The translations under genes and the position numbers were made by a program. Below, piece after piece: positions 33,002 through 39,567 of a DNA stretch of 44,033 nt (positions are counted from its first letter, which is position 1; each line of letters begins with the position of its first letter). Origin of the DNA: a virus. Under the pieces are notes generated by a model. That model saw only the letters and a list, made by a program, of their open reading frames with translations. It was not told the origin of the DNA and ran no database searches. The DNA is taken from IMG/VR virus record IMGVR_UViG_3300048876_000028, positions 1-44,033 of that record. The stretch is one strand, 5' to 3'.

Positions 33002-33255
33002 AAATCTTCAAGGAAGCCGGCCTAGCTCATTTTGTTCCCTACGACATGCGGAGTTGCGCAATCACCAAAATCTTGTCCGACCCGAGCGTATCCGACCAGA
33101 TGGCGCAGGAGATCATCGGGCATTCGGACACGCAAACAAAGAGACGCTATTCGCGGCAAAGGCTAGAGAAAAAGGCAGTTGCAATGGATACGATGGCACT
33201 GGGGCCGAGGCCAAAGATGGGCGGATTGATTATGTTTATGGGCGGCAAAAAATAA
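32998..33255 (+). pseudogene. C-terminal remnant of a tyrosine recombinase (integrase)
   Basis: About 85 residues. HEIFKEAGLAHFVPYDMRSCAITKILSD has the HxLR-like helix of tyrosine recombinases (YDMRS, the second catalytic arginine region), and IIGHSDTQTKRRYSR carries the GH-x6-Y end, with the likely nucleophile Tyr. The N-terminal ~250-300 residues that an integrase needs are absent. It could still be translated from an upstream start in a shifted frame, but would not be a working recombinase. It indicates that the element once integrated by site-specific recombination. Confidence 0.72.
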
Positions 33256-33269
33256 ATGAGCTATCGCTA

Positions 33270-33299
33270 TTGACATCGTAAGCATTGCGGGCTTACAGT
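33270..33299 (+). promoter_or_regulatory. Promoter of the Cro/CI-like regulator, leaderless start
   Basis: TTGACA (33270-33275), an 18-base spacer, TACAGT (33294-33299). The expected transcription start is around 33306, one base before the ATG at 33307, and there is no ribosome site. This predicts a leaderless mRNA, as for lambda cI from its maintenance promoter. Confidence 0.6.
33278..33296. promoter_or_regulatory. Operator-like inverted repeat inside the regulator promoter
   Basis: GTAAGC (33278-33283), seven bases, GCTTAC (33291-33296): a perfect dyad filling the spacer between the -35 and -10 boxes and overlapping the -10. Bound by a dimeric helix-turn-helix protein it would shut off the promoter, so the regulator encoded next is probably autoregulated. 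Confidence 0.6.
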
Positions 33300-33306
33300 G
33301 TTGTTC

Positions 33307-33525
33307 ATGCCAAAGACCTACACACAAGATGACGTTCTCGCAGACATCCGAAAGGTGGCCGAAAGATCATCTCTCCGGCAGACTGCCGAACGCATCGGCG
33401 TTAGTGCGGCCTATCTCTCAGACATTCTCGCCGGCAATCGCGCGGTGAGCGACACCATCGCAGAAGCCTTTGGCTATGAGCGCGAGATCGTCACTGAAGT
33501 CATCTTCCGCAAAAAGGCAGCCTAA
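33307..33525 (+). CDS. Cro/CI-like helix-turn-helix regulator
   Basis: 72 aa from ATG 33307; a GTG at 33298 lies in the -10 box and is rejected. Residues ~16-45 (SSLRQTAERIGVSAAYLSDILAGNRAVSDTIAEAFG) fit the helix-turn-helix of XRE-type regulators. It has no effector or peptidase domain, as in Cro proteins. The promoter just upstream contains a perfect dyad in its spacer. It probably decides between early and late gene expression or lysogeny; the recombinase remnant upstream suggests a former immunity region. Confidence 0.75.
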   Translation: MPKTYTQDDVLADIRKVAERSSLRQTAERIGVSAAYLSDILAGNRAVSDTIAEAFGYEREIVTEVIFRKKAA

Positions 33526-33535
33526 GCGCAGTAAT

Positions 33536-33580
33536 CCTCGCACCAAAGTGAAGTATTCGGCCCCGCGAGGACCGAATCTT
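33536..33580 (+). promoter_or_regulatory. Pseudoknot-like leader before the next gene
   Basis: CCTCGC (33536-33541) can pair with GCGAGG (33565-33570), while AAG-ATTCGG (33551-33560, bulged T) can pair with CCGAATCTT (33572-33580). The arms alternate as in an H-type pseudoknot. The last arm ends one base before CAGGAG, the ribosome site of the gene at 33597. A translation-control role is possible; the fold is predicted by eye. Confidence 0.4.
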
Positions 33581-33596
33581 CAGGAGCAAAACGCCA

Positions 33597-33884
33597 ATGA
33601 GAACTATACGGGAAGTATATCGCGGATTGGTAGGCGCTAAAGCGCAACATCCGCACAACCCCTACTTTATGTCTGATGACGAGATTGAGGTCGATGCCCT
33701 GCTTTGGGCAGCGCGCCGCCTTGTTGTTGTGACGATTGCCATCCTCATTGGCTTCGCGCTTATCCCGCTGGTGATGCCGTCCGCAGCCCCCGAGCCCATC
33801 ATTCGCTTGCACAAGCCTCAGATGCCAGACGTCTCGGGCCAGATTCAGCGCAGCGTGGACAAAGCTTTGAGTGGCAAGCCATGA
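33597..33884 (+). CDS. Hypothetical single-pass membrane protein
   Basis: 95 aa, CAGGAG upstream of the ATG. A cytoplasmic basic N-terminus (TIREVYRGLVG), acidic patch (SDDEIEVDALLW) and one hydrophobic segment at about 42-60 (VVVTIAILIGFALIPLVM), then a proline-rich periplasmic tail. First gene after the regulator in the rightward early block. It is coupled to the next gene by ATGA. Function unknown; superinfection-exclusion proteins often look like this, but no evidence is specific. Confidence 0.6.
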   Translation: MRTIREVYRGLVGAKAQHPHNPYFMSDDEIEVDALLWAARRLVVVTIAILIGFALIPLVMPSAAPEPIIRLHKPQMPDVSGQIQRSVDKALSGKP

Positions 33885-34120
33885 CCGCGATGAGGGACAT
33901 GACACGCAAGCAGTTCGTAGAGGCCCTGAAGCGTAACGGCATGAGCCTCGAGTTGGCCTGCATGGGCTACGTCGCATTGAATGCCCCCGGCATCACGGTG
34001 AGCGTTTCATATTTCAACGCGCCTAACCGGACGTGGCGCGGGGCCTTGTCTTTCCTCTTGAGCGAGAAGGCTCGTTATGAGAAGGCCCACTCTGACCGTC
34101 ACACAGGCGGTGCAGCATGA
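33881..34120 (+). CDS. Hypothetical small basic protein
   Basis: 79 aa, ATG overlapping the previous stop; a longer upstream extension is in another frame of the membrane gene and ignored. Basic N-terminus (TRKQFVEALKRNGM), then a beta region (GITVSVSYFNAPNRTWRGALSFLLSEKARY). It overlaps the next gene by ATGA. No family recognised. Confidence 0.6.
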   Translation: MTAMRDMTRKQFVEALKRNGMSLELACMGYVALNAPGITVSVSYFNAPNRTWRGALSFLLSEKARYEKAHSDRHTGGAA

Positions 34121-34290
34121 CCTCCTACACCGTTCTTTCTGAGCGCCCGCTTTGCTTCGAGACCGAGCAGCCAGTCCCCTGCGATGACTGCGGAGAGCCG
34201 GTCTCGATCCTCACCGACACCATCGCAGGCTACCTATGCGACGACTGCTCCAAGAGGCTGTGCTGCCCCAAAGGATGCGCCAATGATTGA
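34117..34290 (+). CDS. Small zinc-ribbon protein
   Basis: 57 aa between two coupled genes (ATGA overlap with 33881-34120; eight-base overlap with the pentapeptide gene). Two CPxC-type knuckles, CDDCGEPV (residues ~22-29) and CDDCSKRLCCPKGC (~42-55), make a likely rubredoxin-like zinc ribbon. Such proteins in phages often bind nucleic acids or other proteins. The zinc site is inferred from spacing. Confidence 0.6.
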   Translation: MTSYTVLSERPLCFETEQPVPCDDCGEPVSILTDTIAGYLCDDCSKRLCCPKGCAND

Positions 34291-35155
34291 CATCAAGAAT
34301 ATTTACGACGCGATCATTTTTACTTCGGCGGCGCTCACACTGAAAGATGCGCTAGTTGAGGCGGTCTCTAAGAAGGCCAATCTGCGCGAGGCCAATCTGC
34401 GCGGGGCCAATCTGTACGAGGCCGATCTGGGCGAGGCCAATCTGCGCGGGGCCAATCTGTACGGGGCCTATCTGCGCGAGGCCAATCTGCGCGGGGCCAA
34501 TCTGCGCGGGGCCAATCTGCGCGAGGCCAATCTGCACGAGGCCGATCTGCGCGAGGCCGATCTGCGCGAGGCCAATCTGCGCGGGGCCAATCTGCGCGGG
34601 GCCAATCTGCGCGAGGCCAATCTGCACGAGGCCGATCTGCGCGAGGCCGATCTGCGCGAGGCCAATCTGCGCGGGGCCAATCTGTACGAGGCCGATCTGG
34701 GCGAGGCCAATCTGCGCGAGGCCAATCTGCACGAGGCCGATCTGCGCGAGGCCGATCTGCGCGAGGCCAATCTGCGCGGGGCCAATCTGTACGAGGCCGA
34801 TCTGGGCGAGGCCAATCTGCGCGGGGCCAATCTGTACGGGGCCTATCTGCGCGAGGCCAATCTGCGCGGGGCCAATCTGTACGGCAAAAAGATTGCGACC
34901 CTCCGCGCTTTTTCTTCCTCTCTCTATCCCTACGACGTCTGGGCGGTCGTCTTTGGGGATGGCACCCAAATGGTTCGCATGGGATGCCTCTGGAAGACGA
35001 TTGAAGAGTGGCAGGCGGTTGGAATTCGCAATAGCAACACAAGCGAGTTTCCTGACGACGGGTCGGAGAAATCAGAAGACCGCGCAGCGATGTTTGAACT
35101 AGCAACAGCTGCTGTGCTCCGCATGGCCGCGCAAGAAAAGACGGAGGCCGCATGA
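34283..35155 (+). CDS. Pentapeptide-repeat protein with uniform 15-bp units
   Basis: 290 aa from ATG 34283. After an N-terminal helix (DIKNIYDAIIFTSAALTLKDALVEAVSKK) residues 32-201 are 34 pentapeptides of the form A-(N/D/Y)-L-(R/Y/G/H)-(E/G), giving a right-handed quadrilateral beta-helix. The C-terminal ~90 residues are a separate globular part (LYPYDVWAVVFGDGTQMVRMGC). Pentapeptide-repeat proteins can mimic DNA and inhibit gyrase or restriction enzymes. The DNA repeat is unusually regular (see the repeat entry). Coupled to the zinc-ribbon gene before it. Confidence 0.85.
   Translation: MIDIKNIYDAIIFTSAALTLKDALVEAVSKKANLREANLRGANLYEADLGEANLRGANLYGAYLREANLRGANLRGANLREANLHEADLREADLREANLRGANLRGANLREANLHEADLREADLREANLRGANLYEADLGEANLREANLHEADLREADLREANLRGANLYEADLGEANLRGANLYGAYLREANLRGANLYGKKIATLRAFSSSLYPYDVWAVVFGDGTQMVRMGCLWKTIEEWQAVGIRNSNTSEFPDDGSEKSEDRAAMFELATAAVLRMAAQEKTEAA
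34376..34885 (+). repeat. Tandem 15-bp repeat, 34 copies, in the pentapeptide gene
   Basis: Units of the form GCC-(AAT/GAT/TAT)-CTG-(CGC/TAC/GGC/CAC)-(GAG/GGG). GCC and CTG are identical in all 34 units, so variation is confined to three codons per unit. Blocks of several units recur, for example near both ends, which suggests expansion by unequal exchange. The array leaves other frames open on both strands; these are by-products. Confidence 0.9.
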
Positions 35156-35178
35156 GCACACTGAAGGATCAACTAGAG
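35152..35178 (+). repeat. Partial duplicate of the Erf gene start
   Basis: 27 bases beginning at the ATG that overlaps the pentapeptide stop match 35677-35703 at 25 of 27 positions, with two synonymous differences. Both copies follow a GGAGG ribosome site. This copy opens a 26-codon ORF ending at 35232. Confidence 0.7.
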
Positions 35179-35232
35179 AGCAGCATTACTTCCCAGCGCG
35201 GCCCCGTTCAAGGAAACCACAAAGAGGGTTAG
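35152..35232 (+). pseudogene. 26-aa stub resembling the N-terminus of the Erf protein
   Basis: Encodes MSTLKDQLE followed by unrelated residues and TAG at 35230-35232. The first nine residues are identical to those of the annealing protein encoded at 35677. It has its own GGAGG site and overlaps the pentapeptide stop. It is probably a remnant of a duplication in which about 500 bases of new sequence came to lie between the two copies; a role as a leader peptide is possible. Confidence 0.6.
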
Positions 35233-35390
35233 AGATGAAGGGCTTCAAGGGCTTCGCCAACACGGGGAGCCTGTAACTTGCATGAAATTCGGGAATTTTC
35301 TCGGTTAAGAAATGCACAGCGTAAGAAAACACTGAGTTTATTGCGCGATTTATCAACTTGGGTATGTGATTAGGTACAGGGAAGGAATAA

Positions 35391-35588
35391 ATGCCGAAAT
35401 TTGACAAGGGTTTGGAGCGCAAGAGAACAAAGAGGCAACTGGCCGCCCAATCAAGGTTTGACGAATACCGCCGATTTGACGATGCGTTTAGCTGCACTTT
35501 CAAGGTATGGCTCAAAATCAGAAAAACGCAATGGTATGACGATCTAAAAAACGACCGCCTAAAACCGTGGTGGTTGGCCGAATGCTAA
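35391..35588 (+). CDS. Hypothetical small basic protein
   Basis: 65 aa, AAGGAA seven bases before the ATG. Lys/Arg-rich first half (LERKRTKRQLAAQSRFDEYRR) and a tryptophan-rich end (KTQWYDDLKNDRLKPWWLAEC). The stretch between the duplicated Erf start and this gene (35233-35390) is A+T-rich and holds no gene. The protein may bind DNA. Its stop overlaps the next tiny ORF. Confidence 0.55.
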   Translation: MPKFDKGLERKRTKRQLAAQSRFDEYRRFDDAFSCTFKVWLKIRKTQWYDDLKNDRLKPWWLAEC

Positions 35589-35680
35589 CCATCAACAAAA
35601 TCAAAGCGTTAGAGCCAACGAAACATCGGAGGCTCATCCATTTCTACATCACGCGCGAGGAAGCGGAGGCTCACTTATGA
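35582..35680 (+). CDS. 32-aa peptide coupled to the Erf gene
   Basis: ATG overlaps the previous gene and TGA overlaps the ATG of the Erf gene (ATGA). The product is basic (LTINKIKALEPTKHRRLIHF). It contains the GGAGG site of the Erf gene, so it may serve chiefly to couple translation. Support is positional only. Confidence 0.4.
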   Translation: MLTINKIKALEPTKHRRLIHFYITREEAEAHL

Positions 35681-36537
35681 GCACACTGAAGGACCAATTA
35701 GAGGGCGCCATTGTGCTGCAAGACAAACGAAGCGCCAGCATTGAACGCGCCGCGCAAGACAACAACGCTCTACTCTCTCTCGTGGAACGCTTCGCTTCAA
35801 ATCACGACCTTGATCCAGTCAAGGCGGAGAAATTGATAGACATCTTCATCACCGGCCAGCGAAGGATGCTTGAAATGTCAGACGAGCAGGCGTTCGCGCA
35901 TGCGATGGCGGATTTCAAAAAGACGCCGCCTGATGTCATCAAGAGCAAGGTTGCGAAGATGGTCAAAGATGGCCGGAAACTCTACTCCTATAACTTTGCC
36001 GATCTTGACGCCTATGCTTCGGCTGCGCAAGTAGGCCTGGCTGAGCGCGGTATTACTTGGTCCTTCCCGTTCTCTGAGGACGACAAGGGAGTCATCACCG
36101 TAAGCTGCATCCTGCGCTATGGCTTATATCAGCACACTCCCACAACCATGCGCGCGCCGGCCGACCAGACGGGCGGAAAGAACTTCATCCAAGCGAAGGC
36201 GTCGACGCTCACTTACCTCGAGCGCTACACCTTCTGCGGCGCGACCGGGCTGACTGCGGGCATGCCTGACAACGATGCGGCCAAGATCACGCCTGCCGAA
36301 GCTGATTCCTGCATGGAAGTCGGGTTCGCTGCCGATTTGAAGTCCTTGATTGAGGGCTCAGGTGATCACGACGAACTACGGCGCAATTACTTCAAGGCAC
36401 GCGATGCCGCCGCTGCAGCCAAAGATGTGAAGGCTACCGAGGTCTTCGCCAATGCCAAGAACATCCGCCTCGGGCAACTGAACAGGGCGAAAGGAGCCTC
36501 CCGTGCCAACCGAGACAACCGCACTCGCTGTGCTTGA
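35677..36537 (+). CDS. erf: ERF-family single-strand annealing protein
   Basis: 286 aa, coupled start with GGAGG nearby. The core at ~60-190 shows the ERF pattern: AFAHAMADFKKTPPDVIKSK, YSYNFADLDAYASAAQVGLAERGI, and FIQAKASTLTYLERYTFCGATGL. C-terminal region helical, then basic. Such proteins form rings and anneal complementary single strands during phage recombination and genome circularisation or concatemer formation. With the YqaJ-type exonuclease two genes downstream it makes a Red-like pair. The coiled-coil gene starts inside its last codons. Confidence 0.88.
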   Translation: MSTLKDQLEGAIVLQDKRSASIERAAQDNNALLSLVERFASNHDLDPVKAEKLIDIFITGQRRMLEMSDEQAFAHAMADFKKTPPDVIKSKVAKMVKDGRKLYSYNFADLDAYASAAQVGLAERGITWSFPFSEDDKGVITVSCILRYGLYQHTPTTMRAPADQTGGKNFIQAKASTLTYLERYTFCGATGLTAGMPDNDAAKITPAEADSCMEVGFAADLKSLIEGSGDHDELRRNYFKARDAAAAAKDVKATEVFANAKNIRLGQLNRAKGASRANRDNRTRCA

Positions 36538-37582
36538 GAAATGCTCTGCCGTTCAAATCTTCGAGCCGGGATTCATTGATCCAGTTATCGAGCAGATTGA
36601 AGCAGAGGCCCGCGCCGCCGCCGCAAGGCTCGACATCTCGACCGAGGCAAACAGACAGGCTCTGAAGTCGCTGGCTTGGAAGGTGGCCCGGTCGAAAACC
36701 TTTATCGACAACCAGCGCAAGGCTCTGGTGACGGATGAGAAGAGGCGCCTCAAGAGAATTGACGAGGAAGGCTCTCGCATCTGGGACCGCCTTGAAAACC
36801 TGCAAACCGAAGTGCGCAGGCCGTTGACAGAGTGGGAAGAAGCCGACAGAGCCCGCATCGCCAGCCACGAGAGAGAACTCGGCGAGATTGAAAACGCTGG
36901 CCCTCAGTCTCTCCAGAACTGGCAGATGCTTTCCGCCGAGGCAATGCGGGACCGGCTGCGCGAGATTGAAACCGATCCTCACAACTGGGAAGAATTCGGC
37001 GTGCGTGCGGCTGGAGTCAAGGCTGTCGCCAAAACGCAGATCCTCGAAGCCATCGGCAAACGCGAAAAGTATGACGCCGAGCAAGCCGAGCTTGTTCGCC
37101 TCCGGGCTGAAGCTGCAGACCGTGAGCGCAAAGAGCGGGAAGAGCGCATCGCCCGCGAAGCCACCGAAAAGGCCGAACGCGAAGCGAAAGCGCGGGAGGA
37201 GAAAGCTGCGCGCGATGCTGAGTTCCAGCGCCTAAAGATTGAGGATGACAGGAGGGCAGCGGAGCAACGCGCTAAAGACGCGGAAACGCGCCGAATCCTC
37301 GCCGAAGAAAAAGCTCAACATGACGCTAAGGCTGCCGCAGAGCGGGCGGAACGCGACAAGCAGGCTGCCGTTAAGGCCGAACGGGAGCGGGCGGCGGCGA
37401 AGGCTCAACGCGAGAAAGAGGAGCAGGAACGCCGTGAGTCCAGCGCGCGCATTCGGGCGAAGGTGCTCAAGGAAGCTAGACTGGCGCTTCAGAATCACTG
37501 CCAGATCGAACCTGAACAGTCAGACGTAATCCTCGACGCCATCATCAAGGGCCTCATCCCGCACGTCATGGTGGTGTTCTGA
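36503..37582 (+). CDS. Long coiled-coil protein between the recombination genes
   Basis: 359 aa, GTG start with AAGGAG upstream, overlapping the end of the Erf gene by 35 bases. Residues ~25-130 form helices, and ~190-310 is a highly charged Glu/Arg/Lys/Ala coiled coil (REERIAREATEKAEREAKAREEKAARDAE). A short helical domain closes it (IIKGLIPHVMVVF). Similar coiled-coil proteins are common in phage recombination loci; its role is not known. Overlaps the exonuclease start. Confidence 0.7.
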   Translation: MPTETTALAVLEKCSAVQIFEPGFIDPVIEQIEAEARAAAARLDISTEANRQALKSLAWKVARSKTFIDNQRKALVTDEKRRLKRIDEEGSRIWDRLENLQTEVRRPLTEWEEADRARIASHERELGEIENAGPQSLQNWQMLSAEAMRDRLREIETDPHNWEEFGVRAAGVKAVAKTQILEAIGKREKYDAEQAELVRLRAEAADRERKEREERIAREATEKAEREAKAREEKAARDAEFQRLKIEDDRRAAEQRAKDAETRRILAEEKAQHDAKAAAERAERDKQAAVKAERERAAAKAQREKEEQERRESSARIRAKVLKEARLALQNHCQIEPEQSDVILDAIIKGLIPHVMVVF

Positions 37583-38385
37583 TGAGAAACACTTACGGCT
37601 CTCAGCAGAGCGATGCGTGGCTGCGAAATAGAGTCGGCAGAATCCCCGGCTCACGCATTGCGGACGTGTGCTCTTACCTTGTCATCAAATCCCGCGCAGG
37701 TGAATCCTCGGCCAAGCGCAACAACTACAAGATGGAATTGATTGCGGAGCGGCTGACGGGCAGGGCGAAGGATCATTATGTCTCGCCTGCCATGGAGCAC
37801 GGCACGGCAACAGAGAATGACGCACGGCTCTACTATGAAGGCGCTCTTCGTGTGATGTGCGAGCCGGTCAGCTTCGTGCTTCACCCAAAGTACGACTTTA
37901 CGGGATGCAGCCCTGATTCCCTCGTTGCGGCGGAGGGCGTGCTCGAAATCAAATGCCCTGAAACGACTACCCATCTGGAGTATGTCGAAGGCGGCAGAAT
38001 CCCCGACGAGTACCTGCCCCAGATCGCATGGGAGCTGGTTTGCACAGAGCGCAAGTGGGCTGATTTCGTCAGCTATGACCCGCGCATTCAAGATGACCTG
38101 CTCCGCTTCTTCTATCGCCGTATTGGACGAGATGAGTTTGAGTGGAAGGTTGGGGAGCGTCTGCTTACCGGAGAGGCAGTGCTCGACTACTTCACTTCCG
38201 AAGTGATCAAGCTGAACGCTGAAATCGAGTACTTCTTTGCCTCGCACGACGCGAAGCCAGTTGCCCCCTATCCCGTCGAGTTGATTACAGAAGATGGCGA
38301 GATTCAAGACGCAGCGGAGCTTACCGAGTCCGAAGCCTACGACTCAGCAGCGGCGGTGATTGATCAGATGGAGATGACGCCATGA
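37582..38385 (+). CDS. YqaJ-type phage recombination exonuclease
   Basis: 267 aa, ATG overlapping the previous stop. Shows the YqaJ/lambda-exonuclease signature: MEHGTATENDARLYYE (residues ~71-86), GCSPDSLV with the metal-binding D112, GVLEIKCP with E122-x-K124, and DEYLPQIAWELVCTERKWADFVSY. It degrades one strand of double-stranded ends, feeding single strands to the Erf protein. Typical length for the family. Four-base overlap with the next gene. Confidence 0.88.
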   Translation: MRNTYGSQQSDAWLRNRVGRIPGSRIADVCSYLVIKSRAGESSAKRNNYKMELIAERLTGRAKDHYVSPAMEHGTATENDARLYYEGALRVMCEPVSFVLHPKYDFTGCSPDSLVAAEGVLEIKCPETTTHLEYVEGGRIPDEYLPQIAWELVCTERKWADFVSYDPRIQDDLLRFFYRRIGRDEFEWKVGERLLTGEAVLDYFTSEVIKLNAEIEYFFASHDAKPVAPYPVELITEDGEIQDAAELTESEAYDSAAAVIDQMEMTP

Positions 38386-38771
38386 AGCCGCGTGCAGGTT
38401 TGGTGACTAATGGCCGGAAAGTTATGGACATCCGCGAAGCCTCCGATTATCTAGGCATCTCGCCTGACACGCTTTACAAATATGCGTCATCCGGGTTTGT
38501 GCCGGGATTCAAGCTTGGTAATCGCTGGCGTTTCAAGCGTGCACTGCTAGACGCGTGGATGGATGATTTCGACGGATACAACAAGCTTCAGGACCTGCTA
38601 AGCCAGAAAATCGCAGAGGTTCAGAGCCTCAGAGAATCAGCCGCAGAACAAGCTAAAGACATTCGATTTTGGAAAAATGCCAAGCATGACGCCGATAAAT
38701 ACAACGCCGAAATGCGCTCCATGATTGCCTCATATTTGCGGGACTTCTTCTGGAGCGCACAACATGAGTGA
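38382..38771 (+). CDS. HTH_17/excisionase-like DNA-binding protein
   Basis: 129 aa, ATG overlapping the previous stop. Residues ~16-62 fit the winged helix of excisionase/MerR-like proteins (MDIREASDYLGISPDTLYKYASSGFVPGFKLGNRWRFKRALLDAWM). A helical, Gln/Glu-rich tail follows. It could be an excisionase partner of the lost integrase or a transcription factor of the recombination operon. Its end overlaps the HNH gene. Confidence 0.78.
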   Translation: MKPRAGLVTNGRKVMDIREASDYLGISPDTLYKYASSGFVPGFKLGNRWRFKRALLDAWMDDFDGYNKLQDLLSQKIAEVQSLRESAAEQAKDIRFWKNAKHDADKYNAEMRSMIASYLRDFFWSAQHE

Positions 38772-39102
38772 GTTCTCGGTACCCATGCCCAAATTTAGCT
38801 CTATAAGCCGGAAGGCGAAGCGCAAGCCGCAAGTGGTGATCGGACGTGTCACCGGCAAGGTTCGGCTCAGTGGGCAGGCCCTAGAGGACTTGCGCAAGAG
38901 GGTTTATCGCAGGGATGGCGGGCGTTGCCAGTGGAAAGACTGCGGAATCTGGCTACCCTTTTACGGCTCAGTATTCAACCGGGCTCACATGGCGCATATC
39001 AAGAGTAGAGGCGCTGGTGGGTCTGATGAGCTTTCAAATGTTCGCCTGCTTTGTCCTTGCCATCACTTAGGGGCCGAGCACACCAAAGGCTTGCAAGGCT
39101 AA
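38764..39102 (+). CDS. HNH endonuclease-like protein
   Basis: 112 aa from ATG 38764. Basic N-terminus, then LRKRVYRRDGGRCQWKDCGI and the HNH core AHMAHIKSRGAGGSDELSNVRLLCPCHHLGAEH: H, N and H with the CxxC/CxxH zinc pair. Sequence and size suggest a free-standing nuclease that may assist packaging or recombination. Phage HNH proteins often act with the terminase; here the gene is 35 kb away from it in this linear window, so a recombination role is as likely. Confidence 0.82.
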   Translation: MSEFSVPMPKFSSISRKAKRKPQVVIGRVTGKVRLSGQALEDLRKRVYRRDGGRCQWKDCGIWLPFYGSVFNRAHMAHIKSRGAGGSDELSNVRLLCPCHHLGAEHTKGLQG

Positions 39103-39152
39103 CACCCACGAACGAACAAACGGCGACGGAGCTGTCGCGGAGGAGATACAAA

Positions 39153-39341
39153 ATGATTAAGCCAACAATCGGAAGGGTCGTTTACTATCACCCGGCTTTT
39201 GAATCTGGCAGCGGCTCAAACGAGAGAGCTCTGGCTGCCATCATTTGCCATGTCCACTCTGACGACATGATCAATCTCGCGGTGTTCTCGGAACCAGCCG
39301 CTGATTCCCTAGCTGGTCAGCGGCACAAAGGAAAGGGCTGA
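39153..39341 (+). CDS. Hypothetical small protein
   Basis: 62 aa from ATG 39153, AGGAG seven bases upstream. N-terminus (KPTIGRVVYYHPAFESGSGSNERALAAIICHVHSDD) resembles small beta-barrel proteins repeatedly found in phage early regions, with a basic tail (GQRHKGKG). Followed one base later by the next ORF. No family assigned. Confidence 0.6.
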   Translation: MIKPTIGRVVYYHPAFESGSGSNERALAAIICHVHSDDMINLAVFSEPAADSLAGQRHKGKG

Positions 39342-39342
39342 A

Positions 39343-39531
39343 ATGATACGGACTTTCAACGCAAACATTGGGGCCGAGGGTGTCGTAAAAGTGGTTCGCT
39401 ACTGCGATTACTTGGTCGAAGTCCGGCGCCTGCAGCGCGAGATGCAAGAGGAAATCCGCGATACCGTTCGCGGTGCGCCAGAAGAAGCCACATGGAAGGC
39501 CATTCAGGGCGACGATTACGGAAGTTTTTGA
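39343..39531 (+). CDS. Hypothetical small helical protein
   Basis: 62 aa, starting one base after the previous stop. Helical and charged (CDYLVEVRRLQREMQEEIRDTVRG) with an aromatic C-terminus (DDYGSF). No ribosome site of note; GAAAGGGC lies 10 bases upstream. Coupled to its neighbours by spacing only. Function unknown. Confidence 0.55.
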   Translation: MIRTFNANIGAEGVVKVVRYCDYLVEVRRLQREMQEEIRDTVRGAPEEATWKAIQGDDYGSF

Positions 39532-39567
39532 ACGCAGGGCTAACCGTTAGAGATCAGGGGCAGGTAA

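Noticed and set aside
34376-34885. CRISPR-like array
   Set aside because: Units are contiguous 15-bp coding repeats with no spacers.
34352-35159. Several long open frames inside and opposite the pentapeptide array
   Set aside because: A 15-bp unit without stops leaves most frames open. Only the A-(N/D/Y)-L frame makes a known fold.
35233-35274. 13-codon ORF after the Erf stub
   Set aside because: Too short and with no ribosome site; most likely chance.
35186-35515. Minus-strand ORF across the A+T-rich insert
   Set aside because: It lacks a ribosome site and opposes a well-initiated small + strand gene.
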